From: a virus
Virus record (IMG/VR): IMGVR_UViG_3300047557_002037
Coordinates: 1-50,093 of that record
Direction: 5' to 3' (one strand)
Length of the DNA: 50,093 bases
Part shown: positions 7,533-16,900 of the stretch, in pieces
Numbering within the stretch: the stretch's first letter is position 1
Layout: each line of letters begins with the position of its first letter
Program-made: the position numbers and the translations under genes
Notes under the pieces: generated by a model
Databases searched by the model: none
Told to the model about the DNA's origin: nothing
The model's input: only the letters and a program-made list of their open reading frames with translations

Positions 7533-7544
7533 AAGTCGTATAAT
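7516..7544 (+). promoter_or_regulatory. Perfect-consensus sigma-70 promoter for uvdE
   Basis: TTGACA (7516-7521), a 17-nt spacer and TATAAT (7539-7544) form an exact consensus promoter. Six nt separate the -10 box from the ATG at 7551, so the expected +1 is the A of the start codon. There is no Shine-Dalgarno, so the early uvdE message is predicted to be leaderless. Confidence 0.9.
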
Positions 7545-7550
7545 AATAGT

Positions 7551-8576
7551 ATGACTAAACGTATTGGTTTTGCCTGCAAATGGATCGATCGACCTGATCA
7601 AGTAAACGGTATTAAGCCTAAAGATGACTGTAAAAAGTATAATACCGGAAGTACCACTGTTGCTTGGTTAAATAGACAAAGTAGAGACGCAGCCTGTGAG
7701 AAGCTCTGGGATCTGATGAAACAGAACATCGAAAGCTGCCGACTGCTAGTAGAGCGAGTTGGAGAATTAGATGAAGATCTTAGAATGGTACGACTCAGTA
7801 GTGATATCCTTCCTGTATACACTGAGCCAACTTGGAGCTGGTTTTGGCGGACTCCCGATGTCAGATCAGCTTGTGAAAGAGGATTTCAGCAAGTGGGAGA
7901 TGCAGCTCGCTCGCGTGATGTTCGGCTTAGTTTTCATCCTGGTCAGTTTACTGTCCTTGCTAGCGATAACGAAGATATTGTAAATCGTTCAATCGAGGAA
8001 TTCGAATATCACGTGGACATGGCTCGCTGGATGGGGTATGGTAAAACGTTCCAAGACTTTAAAATCAACGTTCACATCGCAGGCCGACGAGGACCCGATG
8101 GTATACGTTCTGCGCTGGCTCGCATGACTCCAGAAGCCCGCAATACATTAACGATCGAGAATGACGAAATTTCGTGGGGTACAGATGCTAGTCTAGAACT
8201 AATCAAAGACTGCGCACTGGTATTAGACATACACCATCATTGGATACACACCGGAGAATATATTGAAGCGAATGACGACCGTGTTAAAAGGATTATTGAT
8301 AGCTGGCGTGGTCAGCGGCCTGTTATACATTATAGTGTTTCACGGGAAGAGCATCTTAATGACCATCCCATCGACACCCTTCCCTCCCTTGATGCGCTAA
8401 TGGAGAGTGGACATAAAAAAGCAAAACTCAGAGCTCATTCAAACTTCTACTGGAACACAGCAGCGAATAAATGGGCACTGAGTTTTAGGGATAACTTCGA
8501 CATCATGTGCGAGAGCAAAGCAAAAAATCTTGCTTCGTTCGCACTCTACGAAGAAGCTAAAAGATTAGGCCTTTGA
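7551..8576 (+). CDS. uvdE: UV damage endonuclease UvdE/UvsE
   Basis: This 341-residue TIM-barrel nuclease cuts 5' to UV photoproducts and some other lesions, starting an alternative excision repair route. Family motifs include RIGFACKW at the N-terminus, MVRLSSDILPVY, RLSFHPGQF, FKINVHIAGRRG, LTIENDE, VLDIHHHWIH and IHYSVSRE. These hold the His, Asp and Glu residues of the metal centre. Length is normal for bacterial homologues. It has an exact-consensus host promoter and probably a leaderless message, so repair would start early in infection. The last 12 nt overlap the convergent - strand gene. Confidence 0.95.
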   Translation: MTKRIGFACKWIDRPDQVNGIKPKDDCKKYNTGSTTVAWLNRQSRDAACEKLWDLMKQNIESCRLLVERVGELDEDLRMVRLSSDILPVYTEPTWSWFWRTPDVRSACERGFQQVGDAARSRDVRLSFHPGQFTVLASDNEDIVNRSIEEFEYHVDMARWMGYGKTFQDFKINVHIAGRRGPDGIRSALARMTPEARNTLTIENDEISWGTDASLELIKDCALVLDIHHHWIHTGEYIEANDDRVKRIIDSWRGQRPVIHYSVSREEHLNDHPIDTLPSLDALMESGHKKAKLRAHSNFYWNTAANKWALSFRDNFDIMCESKAKNLASFALYEEAKRLGL

Positions 8577-8870
8577 TTTCGGCTTACGACCTGCTTTCTT
8601 AGCAACTGCTTCTTTGGCTTTAACTGCGGCTTTCTTAGCACCAGTCTTAGCTTTCTGAGCAACTACTTTAACATCAGCAGCATCAACCTTGCCGTCCTTG
8701 TTAGCGTCGGCAGTGGCTTTAACGCCTTCTACGACATTTTGGACAGCGGCCTTTGCATCGGCAGCATCAACTTTTCCATCTTTGTTTACGTCTAAGCTCT
8801 TAGAGCTGCGATTGTAATAAATGAAAGCGCCAATGACTACTACGGCGATTGCTAAAAGTACGATTTCCAT
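8565..8870 (-). CDS. Membrane-anchored protein with two EF-hand/dockerin-like loops and a lysine-rich tail
   Basis: The start at 8870 is supported by AAGGAG on the - strand (8879-8884), giving 101 residues. Residues 1-20 are a hydrophobic anchor (EIVLLAIAVVVIGAFIYY). Two calcium-loop repeats follow, LDVNKDGKVDAADAKAAVQ and ADANKDGKVDAADVKVVAQ, each with the DxNxDGxxxxxD pattern of EF-hands and dockerin repeats. The last 30 residues are Lys/Ala-rich and histone-like. No holdase, protease or other enzyme domain is present. A late promoter on the - strand (8890-8898) lies upstream. Function unknown; calcium-dependent envelope binding is one possibility. Confidence 0.85.
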   Translation of the reverse strand: MEIVLLAIAVVVIGAFIYYNRSSKSLDVNKDGKVDAADAKAAVQNVVEGVKATADANKDGKVDAADVKVVAQKAKTGAKKAAVKAKEAVAKKAGRKPKSKA

Positions 8871-8889
8871 GGTTAAATCTCCTTGTGGT

Positions 8890-8898
8890 TTATTTAGC
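8890..8898 (-). promoter_or_regulatory. T4-like late promoter box on the minus strand (GCTAAATAA)
   Basis: Read on the - strand the sequence is GCTAAATAA, followed by a short leader with AAGGAG before the ATG at 8870. It lies two nt from a + strand box (8901-8909), making a back-to-back divergent pair. Confidence 0.55.
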
Positions 8899-8900
8899 AG

Positions 8901-8909
8901 GGTAAATAT
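8901..8909 (+). promoter_or_regulatory. T4-like late promoter box (GGTAAATAT) for the superoxide dismutase gene
   Basis: The last A of TAAATA is at 8908, so the expected start is 8914, the A of the dismutase ATG. There is no Shine-Dalgarno in between, so the message is predicted to be leaderless. Confidence 0.6.
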
Positions 8910-8913
8910 AAAC

Positions 8914-9471
8914 ATGCTACATTTTATTAAAAGTCTAACAGAAAACAAAGATAAAAGAGAAATTTACCAAGAAAAACTTAAATTTGGTAAAGATGAACTT
9001 GCACCGGTAATGAGTGAAGATACTCTAAAATACCACTATGACGGCCTCGCTGCCAAGTATTCAGATCGATATAACAAAGGTGAAGGTGATCCGGATTTCA
9101 ATTATGGTGGTGCTATGTTGCACAACATTTTCTTTGCTAACTTGGCCCCGCCCAGAGCAGCTAATAAACCAGAGGGGCTCAGTAAATCTATCATAGATGA
9201 AAAGTATGGAAGTTTTGAAAAATTTAAAGAAGCTGTGGAAAAAGAATTTATGGCAGCTCAAGGATCCAATTGGATCTATATGGATACCAGTGGCACACTG
9301 CACACGATACATAATCACGAATATAAAAAGACGATGAAAATCTCTTTATTGATAGATGCTTGGGAGCATGCATGGGCATTAGATTATCAACAGGACAAAG
9401 CAAAATACTTAAATAATATTTGGAGAATCATCAACTGGGAAGTTGTTGACATCCGTTTACAAGGAGCGTAA
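8914..9471 (+). CDS. Fe/Mn superoxide dismutase
   Basis: I chose the ATG at 8914 (185 residues) because the longer frame covers the divergent promoters and the start of the opposite gene. All four metal ligands of the Fe/Mn family are visible: H41 (LKYHYDGL), H70 (MLHNIFF), and D148 and H152 (DAWEHAW). The gateway Tyr is kept (Y49), but the usual second-sphere His-His of the KHHQxY motif is replaced by Leu-Ala-Ala. The position of the metal-tuning Gln appears to be His (THTIHNHE region). The enzyme should convert superoxide to peroxide and oxygen; metal preference cannot be told. It lies directly upstream of the Fe-S assembly genes. Confidence 0.9.
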   Translation: MLHFIKSLTENKDKREIYQEKLKFGKDELAPVMSEDTLKYHYDGLAAKYSDRYNKGEGDPDFNYGGAMLHNIFFANLAPPRAANKPEGLSKSIIDEKYGSFEKFKEAVEKEFMAAQGSNWIYMDTSGTLHTIHNHEYKKTMKISLLIDAWEHAWALDYQQDKAKYLNNIWRIINWEVVDIRLQGA

Positions 9472-9474
9472 AAT
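9446..9474 (+). promoter_or_regulatory. Candidate sigma-70 promoter for the isc genes
   Basis: TTGACA (9446-9451), a 17-nt spacer and TAAAAT (9469-9474) lie at the end of the dismutase gene. The predicted start near 9481 falls inside the small membrane ORF, leaving a leader of about 120 nt before iscU. It would allow early expression of the Fe-S genes separately from the dismutase. Confidence 0.5.
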
Positions 9475-9589
9475 GTTAGATATACTATTTTGGGTAGCAG
9501 TAGGAGCATTTATCGGTTGGAACTTTCCTCAGCCTTTCTGGGCTAAGATCGTTCAGGAAAAGATCCAATCTATGATCGCTAAAAAATAA
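9473..9589 (+). CDS. 38-residue single-pass membrane peptide
   Basis: An ATG at 9473, six nt after AAGGAG (9461-9466), opens a 38-codon frame. It begins with a hydrophobic segment (ILFWVAVGAFIGWNF) and continues with a charged helix (AKIVQEKIQSMIAKK). The ribosome-binding site and tight spacing to its neighbours support a real gene. Similar tiny Trp/Pro-containing membrane peptides occur in aquatic T4-like phages, without a known role. Confidence 0.7.
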   Translation: MLDILFWVAVGAFIGWNFPQPFWAKIVQEKIQSMIAKK

Positions 9590-9601
9590 AAAGGATATAA
9601 G

Positions 9602-10006
9602 ATGGCATATTCAAACAAAGTTATTGATCACTACGAGAACCCTCGCAATGTAGGTAGCTTTGCTAAGGATGATCCGGAGGTGGGCACCGGTATGGTAGGT
9701 GCTCCTGCCTGCGGAGACGTAATGAAGCTACAGATCAAAGTCAACGAAGAGGGCATAATCACAGATGCGAAGTTTAAAACTTATGGCTGCGGTTCGGCGA
9801 TCGCGTCGAGTTCACTGGCAACAGAATGGCTCAAAGGACGCAACCTCGACCAAGCCGCTGAAATTAAAAACACACAGATCGCCGAAGAATTGGCTCTTCC
9901 GCCCGTTAAGATTCATTGCAGTATTTTGGCAGAAGATGCGATCAAGGCAGCTATAGAGGACTATAAGAAAAAACATGATCACCATAACACAGTCGGCGCA
10001 GTCTAA
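9602..10006 (+). CDS. iscU: Fe-S cluster scaffold protein IscU
   Basis: The 134-residue product has every key residue of IscU at the same number as in E. coli: C37 and D39 (APACGD), C63 ([11 protein letters not shown]), H105 and C106 (KIHCS), and the LPPVK chaperone-recognition motif at 99-103. IscU receives sulfur from a cysteine desulfurase and builds [2Fe-2S] clusters for delivery to apoproteins, with HscA/HscB help. No desulfurase (IscS), HscA or HscB is seen here, so host partners would be needed. AAGGA at 9591-9595 is the ribosome-binding site. The gene overlaps the next by 32 nt, an arrangement that favours coupled synthesis. Confidence 0.97.
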   Translation: MAYSNKVIDHYENPRNVGSFAKDDPEVGTGMVGAPACGDVMKLQIKVNEEGIITDAKFKTYGCGSAIASSSLATEWLKGRNLDQAAEIKNTQIAEELALPPVKIHCSILAEDAIKAAIEDYKKKHDHHNTVGAV

Positions 10007-10286
10007 GATATCGGATATATTAGCAGAAGAAAATAATCCTAAGCTCAAAGTTCGAGCATTTGTTCAGGGTGGTGGATGTTCTGGATTCCAATACGGATTT
10101 ACATTAGACGAAGATATCAACGAAGATGATTTTGAAATCGACGGAATACTTATAGATTCTATGAGTATGCAATATATGACTGGTGCTGTTATTGATTACA
10201 AAGATGAAATACACGGTAGTCAATTTGTCATACAAAATCCTAATGCACAAACTACCTGTGGCTGCGGTAGCAGTTTTTCAGTATGA
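9975..10286 (+). CDS. iscA: A-type Fe-S carrier protein (IscA/ErpA-like), first copy
   Basis: This 103-residue protein has the three conserved cysteines of A-type carriers: C35 ([11 protein letters not shown]) and C95, C97 ([11 protein letters not shown]). Such proteins accept clusters from IscU and hand them, often as [4Fe-4S], to target enzymes. GFQYGF and the [12 protein letters not shown] segment are closest in pattern to ErpA-like carriers. The ATG lies within the end of iscU and the stop overlaps the next gene by 4 nt. Confidence 0.93.
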   Translation: MITITQSAQSKISDILAEENNPKLKVRAFVQGGGCSGFQYGFTLDEDINEDDFEIDGILIDSMSMQYMTGAVIDYKDEIHGSQFVIQNPNAQTTCGCGSSFSV

Positions 10287-10609
10287 TTAATCTCACTCCC
10301 CTAGCAGCCGAAAAAGTTCGAGCTAATTTAGAAAAAAGAGGTAAAGGCTTAGGACTGCGCATTGGAGTAAAAACCACAGGTTGTAGTGGTCTTGCTTATG
10401 TTCTCGAATACGTAGATGTTGCTCCCGTAACTCGAGATCAATTTGTTTATGAGTCTAACGGAGTAAAAGTTTGGATTGACGGCCGTAGCATGCCATATAT
10501 CGACGGGTTAACCATGGATTGGCAAAAGCAGGGTCTCAATGAAGGATTTGAGTTTATCAACCCAAACGAGAAAGATCGCTGCGGATGTGGCGAAAGTTTT
10601 AGAATTTAG
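10283..10609 (+). CDS. iscA: A-type Fe-S carrier protein (IscA-like), second copy
   Basis: This 108-residue protein also has all three cysteines, C34 ([13 protein letters not shown]) and C100, C102 (RCGCGESF). The GCSGLAY.LEYVD and YIDGLTMDW segments match IscA proper rather than ErpA. It differs clearly from its upstream neighbour, so the pair looks like two distinct carriers rather than a recent duplication. The start overlaps the previous stop as ATGA. The 3' end overlaps the convergent - strand gene by 11 nt. Confidence 0.93.
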   Translation: MINLTPLAAEKVRANLEKRGKGLGLRIGVKTTGCSGLAYVLEYVDVAPVTRDQFVYESNGVKVWIDGRSMPYIDGLTMDWQKQGLNEGFEFINPNEKDRCGCGESFRI

Positions 10610-10886
10610 ATACCGGCAAGTCTACGCTGGCTGGTAGATCCCAGATTTTCTTCTGCTCAATTCCTTTTCGTTGTGCAAATCTTTTAGCATCACATCCGGC
10701 GCAGCAATGAAAATAATTATTGCTTAATCTTTTTCGATCTATATGTTTTAGATCTCTAGAAAAAATTCTATCACAATTGTCACATCTAAAGACCGCTAAG
10801 GTCTTTTTTCTTTTATAGACATGCTCGTTCCCGCATTTACTGCGTCTAACGTATTGATTTTCTTGTATCTCTGTTTTTAAAAACAT
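10599..10886 (-). CDS. Small Cys4 zinc-ribbon-like protein
   Basis: The ATG at 10886 gives 95 residues; a TTG one codon earlier is less likely. The middle holds two Cys pairs, FRCDNCDRIFSRD and FHCCAGCDAKRFAQRKG, with basic residues between, as in treble-clef or zinc-ribbon folds. Closely similar proteins occur in many aquatic T4-like phages. Nucleic-acid binding is plausible, but no nuclease residues are evident. A late box (10890-10898) lies directly before the start, with no Shine-Dalgarno. Confidence 0.8.
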   Translation of the reverse strand: MFLKTEIQENQYVRRSKCGNEHVYKRKKTLAVFRCDNCDRIFSRDLKHIDRKRLSNNYFHCCAGCDAKRFAQRKGIEQKKIWDLPASVDLPVSKF

Positions 10887-10889
10887 CAA

Positions 10890-10898
10890 GTATTTACA
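10890..10898 (-). promoter_or_regulatory. T4-like late promoter box on the minus strand (TGTAAATAC)
   Basis: The box ends four nt before the ATG at 10886, so the predicted start falls within one base of the start codon. It is divergent to the + strand box at 10919-10927. Confidence 0.5.
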
Positions 10899-10918
10899 TT
10901 AGGCTTATAAAACTTTGG

Positions 10919-10927
10919 GCTAAATAT
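10919..10927 (+). promoter_or_regulatory. T4-like late promoter box (GCTAAATAT) for the tail operon
   Basis: GCTAAATAT lies 30 nt before the ATG of the giant tail gene and drives away from the divergent - strand box. The predicted leader is about 25 nt and has no strong Shine-Dalgarno. Confidence 0.6.
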
Positions 10928-10956
10928 TAGAGCTTTAGCTCAATTGGGATTAAAAT

Positions 10957-13900
10957 ATGGCACGTAAAATCATTGATATCGGTACCGTAGGTAATGACGG
11001 AACCGGTGATAGTATACGAGATTCTTTTAGAAAAGTTAATGATAACTTTAGAGAATTATACAGCTCTCTAGGATTAGGAGAAAGATTGACCTTTATTGGT
11101 CTGGATGATACACCTAGCTCCTACGTAGGTCAAAACGAAGCACTGACTGGTAACACTCCAATACTCACTGTTAATAATACAGAATCCGGAGTTGCCTTTA
11201 AAAAATTAGTGCCCGGCAACGGTATCAGTATCGACTTTATTACTAATCCTAATGAAATAACTATCAACTCAGATTTCGCAGAAATTTCAGCTGATCCGAC
11301 TCCGCAATTAGGCGGAGATCTATCGATGAGATCTGGTAGTATACAGTATCGAATTATTGATGCTGGTACAAATATATCTCCATTACAGCCCATATTCAAA
11401 CATGAATTAGTAAACAAAGCCTATGCCGACAGCAAGATATCTAGGGCTGGTGTGAACGCTATTAATCCAGAAACTGGAAATGTGGATTCATCTTTTGGTA
11501 GAATGAGCGGTCCATTGATCTTATCGAGAGATCCAGAACCAGACGACGACACAGTCTATGGAGGATTGATAGCTGCTACCAAACGTTATGTAGACAATGC
11601 AGCTTTCGGATCATCGGTTAACTTGTATGTGGCATTATCGGGTGCTGACGAAAGACCTGGAGTTTCTAAAGCATTGCAAGGTCGTGCTTTGGCCTATGCC
11701 TACAGAACATTAGAAGCGGCACTAAAACGTGCAGAAGAATTAGTTAACGAAGCTAGAGTAGAAATAGGGCCTTATAAAAAGGTTCTAACATATAATAATG
11801 GTGCTGGAGAATGTACATTAGAAGCTATTGAGCCATCTCCGACCTCTGGAAGCGGATTCGTTGGTTCTATTAGGATGAGTGTAGACACTATTAGAATAAA
11901 TGCTGTAGGTGTTAACTATTATCCCGGTGATGTCTTAACGATAAATGGCGGAACAGGTACAGGTGCGTGTATCATTGAAGTTTTAGAAACACTGACCACT
12001 CCGGGAGCTATATCCAGTTTCAGAGTAATATCTACAGGTAATTATATCACATTACCACCTACCACCGGAGCATCTGCTACTATTACAACATCAGCAGCAC
12101 CGCCCGGAGTAGGCGCTATCGGCACTTCAGCAACATTCAATCTCACGTTCAGAGTCAATTCTGTCAGTATCGTCAATGGCGGTAGTGGTTATTCTTTGGT
12201 TTCCGTTAGAATCACCGGAGGAGGTGGTAGCGGAGCATTTGGTACTGCTGTAGTTACCGGGGGTGCGATCACCAGTTTAACTATCGTAGATCGAGGATCG
12301 GGATTTACTTCTTTGCCTACGTTAGATGTCGACCTTCCTAGATTTTTGATCAAAACAGAAGGTTATAGAACAGACTTCACAGGAGACGTCACTACCAATA
12401 CCTCAGAAGCTATACGAGGAAGGGATATCAGAGAGGGATTGTTCTTGAGAGGAGAAAACTCAGGAGCTCTCGCCCAGATATTAGCTCATAGTGGCTCTTT
12501 AGACAGTGAAGGTAGAGAAATATTCGATGTTGATATTAAATTCGGAGCATTCGAATTAGGAGAAGTCATTGCCTATGGCGATATCGCGAAAAATATACAG
12601 ATCAGCATCCTGATCGAAAGCGGAGAATACTATGAAAATTATCCGTTAAAAGTTCCTGCTAACGTTTCTATCGTAGGCGATGAATTCCGAAGAGTTATCT
12701 TTAGACCAAAACCAGGAACTTCTAGCTCACCGTGGGCGTTCCAAAAATTCCGAAGAGATTTAGTCATCGATGGTTTATCCGTCACTGATGCTACTACAGA
12801 ATTCGCCTATCATTATCTTCAAGATCCTAGCCAGCCGGTATATCCGAAAATACAGAACAAGGGAGATTATACTTCGGCAGCAGCTCTGTTAGATCTAAAT
12901 AGATCTTTCTTGCAAGAAGAAATCATAGCATGGATGGATTACAACATCTCTAATAATGTGGCTCCTTTTACATCATCATTTGAGTACAACAGTGATTTAT
13001 GTAAAAGAGATGTAGGACTGCTAGTCGATGCTTTTGTATTCGATTTAAAATATGGCGAATACAACAGAACAGTTTCTGCAGGTTTAAAATATTATGAAAG
13101 TCAAAGTGCATTAGTAGCTATTACTACTCAACTATCACAATATCTAGCTGTGCTAACGCATCTGGAAGATCTGATGCAGGACATCATAGACAATACAGTA
13201 ATAGTTGGTACCAAACAATCAGTATTTCCTCAGATCACAGATTTAGCTTATCAATCTGAATTGGGTTCTGATTCTGTCATTTCAGATCTTATAACTGTGT
13301 TAAAAGATGTAATAGACGGATCTGGCAGCGTAAATTATCCAAAAGAAAATCAGGAAATGGACGTATTCTTAGCCAACGACACTGTTCGTTGGCAGGCTAT
13401 TTCTGCTATCGGCCATGGTGGATTCATGGGAGTACTAGATCCCGAAGGGCAGATCTTATCTAGATCACCGTACTTCCAAGAGTGTGCTAGCTTCTCAAGA
13501 AGCAAGGATCGACAGGTATTCGCCGGCGGTATGTTCGTCGACGGTTTCGCAGGAAATCTTGAATTCAACATCGATACCGTGGTAACTCCTACACGATTAG
13601 AAGTCAGTGATTTATCGAGATTTCCACAGCTTCCTTGTTCATTTATCGTAGCAGACACTGTCTATCGAGTAAACTATATTAGAGACTTTGTCTATGATAA
13701 AGATGGATCAACGGCAACTTTGATTTTAGATGAAACTACTCCTTGGCCTTATTCTGTATTCTCATACGATTCGGCGGCTTGCTATCGAGACGTTGGATTG
13801 ATTCTAGATGGTCTAAGCTATGACATAGTGTTCGGTACAAATTTCTGGACTAGACAAAATGGTCTAACTTATCGATTAAGTCAAGCTGCACCTGTTATAG

Positions 13901-16900
13901 ATGATCAAAGATTGATCACACTAGAGTCGATAGCATACGCTCACGAATTAGTGAATGCAGAAATAACAGCATATCCTACGATACAAACACAGGTAGATCT
14001 AAGTAATTCCACTATCGCAGATATCATAGAAAGAGGCACAGCCGCTGCCCCGGCGCTGAGTTTTACCTTACCACCGGGCGCATCTGCCAATGTAACAAAT
14101 TCATACAATCTACTTTTAGCTAATAGAAACTACATGGTGGCAGAATTGGATGGATGGGTCAAAGCACAGATCGCAGGAAATATCGCACCATGGACCAGTA
14201 GTGATGTATATAACTCTGCTCGATTTCAGTCCGACATAAGATTTATTATAGAATCTTCCATACACGATCTAATCTATGGAGGAAACGCAGCCACTAGATT
14301 AGCAGCTTTGAAATTTTATAATAATCTAACAGGAGCTTTGGTTCTTTCTGCAGGATTTCCTGCTAGATATGCTGCTGCTATCACATACCTTAGCTATCTA
14401 GCTCAGCGTGTTTTACAGAATCTAGCACCGGCGGTTACTTATTCTACACTGCCTCGAGTAACAGGATCTGCAGGATCTGCTGCAGAAGCTACGATAATCA
14501 ATAATCTTTTAACAGCCGTGAGCAGTGCGACCGGCGCTGCCAATTACGCTGTAGCACAGACATTCGTAGTATTATCTGCTCCCAGTACCAGCGGATACGC
14601 AGCCGGTGCCATAGCTGTTAGAAATATCATACAGGCCGAGAAAACCACTATCCAACAGGCAGTAGTTGATTATGTAGATTTCAACGGTAATAGATATGAA
14701 CTGCTAATGCCTGGTAACAGATCTATGCTGGCCAACGATTTCACCCAAATCAATGACATGGGTTACGGAGCTATCGCAGCCAACGGTGGACTAATAGAAT
14801 TAGTTTCTATGTTTACCTATTACTGCTATATCTCTTACTATTCGTTAACGGGTGGTCAGATTCGTTCTGTAGGAGGTTCAAGTGCTCACGGCATATATGC
14901 GCTGGTCGCAGAAGGTGCAGACCCATTAGAAGTTCCTACTCCAACTACTATATATGAAGAACTGGCTCAACGTGTGGATTGTTATTTTCCCAGTTCAGTT
15001 TATGCTAACACACTGAACGGTCTATTTATATTCATCAATAATTATGAATACACACCGCTGGCTGGATCAGAACTTGAAGTAAATCACAGCGGAGTTATAT
15101 TTAGATATCCTGTTACGTCTGTGACTACCACAGATCTTCCCACAGGTGTGGCAAGATTGAATCTCAGTTCAGGAACTAGCGCATCAGAAACACAGGGTCT
15201 TTTTGCTGTAGTACCCAATGCTACAGTGATGACTCTGAGATGTTTAAGTCAAGTTTATCTAACTGGTAATCTTGAAGATGTAGCTGTTAGACCTTCGACT
15301 GGTCTTAAGTTAAGAGAAACTCCAGACACTGTTTATCGTGTCTTACAATTCGTTTCTGAAGAAGACGACAATGGACCTTTCGAATTGTTGTTTAACACTG
15401 CGACTCCCACAGTTATTAAAGTATTGGTCACAGTTACAACCATCAACTCCGACGTATGTACTACCAGCTATAATCACAAATTAAGAATAGGTGATAAGTT
15501 TATACCTACCAGCACCAGCAACGGATTAACTTCAGGGGTTACTTATTTCATAGTCAGTATTCCGCAATATAATCAATTTAAAGTTTCTACCAGCCCAGGC
15601 GGTAGTCCCACAACATTAACCAATGGTACTGGATTAACTATAAAAGGTGTTAAAACTCACAAACTGTTAGAAAACTACACCATAACATTTTCTACATCCA
15701 ATACTTTACCGAATCCATTATTAGCCGGTGAAGCATATTGGGTATCTGCTAACGATCTCACAGATACAGAATTTTCAGTGTCCACCGTTAAAAATGGTAC
15801 CCCGGTGTCAATAACCACTGCAGGAACAGGTACACACAGATATAATATATTCGGCCTAACAAGAACTGTTCTAAGAGAAAACTATAACTATATAGATCTC
15901 ACAGTTTATAACCCAGGAGATTTTGTAACCAGCGGAACTGTTGTTACTATCAGCATAGCCAGTCCTGCAGTGGTGACTTGGAACAGCCACGGATTCACCG
16001 GCGGCGAAGTTATTAAATTTACAACTACCGGAACCTTACCTACTGGATTATCTCCTCTAACTCGTTACTTTGTTCTAAGTGCCGGTATTGGTTTGAATTC
16101 ATTCCGTATCAGTGCTGAACCTGGAGGTACACCTGTAGACACTACCGGTTCACAATCAGGTACACAACGAGCTGGCTTGGTTACTGGTAGAGTTGGAGAT
16201 AGTACATTCGCTGTAGTAGCAGTCGGTACAGAAGAAGTCACTCGAGTGGCTGGTTCAAAATTTGTATTCTTAGGAAAAGAATATGTGATCAGCAACTATG
16301 AACCAGAATCTGTAACCAACGAAGCTTACGCTAGAATCACATTATCATATCCTCTAGAAGATGCTATAAATCAATTTGGAACTAGCTATACTATCAAATC
16401 AGCTGTTCCTATAGCTACCAGCGGATCACTGGGAACATTAACTATTAGGATTTCTCTAACACGAGTAACTTCACATGATCTGTTAGAAATCGGTACAGGT
16501 TCATATGCAGACACGAACTATCCTAGTGAAATCTACGGATCCTCTGTTAATCCCCTCAGCGAAGAAACAGAGAACGAGGAAAGAGATGTCGGACGTTGTT
16601 TCTATGTAACTACAGATCAGTTCGGTAATTTCAAGGTTGGTCCTTATTTCAAAGTAGACCAAGGTACAGGTACTGTTACATTCTCAAGTTCGATTTCGTT
16701 GAGTAACTTAGACGGTATTGGTTTCAAACGTGGTGTTCCTGTATCTGAATTCTCAACTGATTCTGGAATGACAGACAATGCCACAGATACCGTACCTACA
16801 GAAAATGCTGTAAGAAAATATATCGATAGAAGATTAGGCCTGTCACATGACGGATTCATAACTCCATCGGCAGAAATAATACCTCTAACTACAGGTGGAT

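Noticed and set aside
7771-7983. 70-codon + strand frame with a hydrophobic end inside uvdE
   Set aside because: It is out of frame within a conserved enzyme gene and has no ribosome-binding site.
8914-8952. Superoxide dismutase first thought to lack a metal ligand (A-P-V-M-S in place of E-P-H)
   Set aside because: The family ligand is the His of the Y-H-Y segment (H41), which is present; all four ligands are intact.
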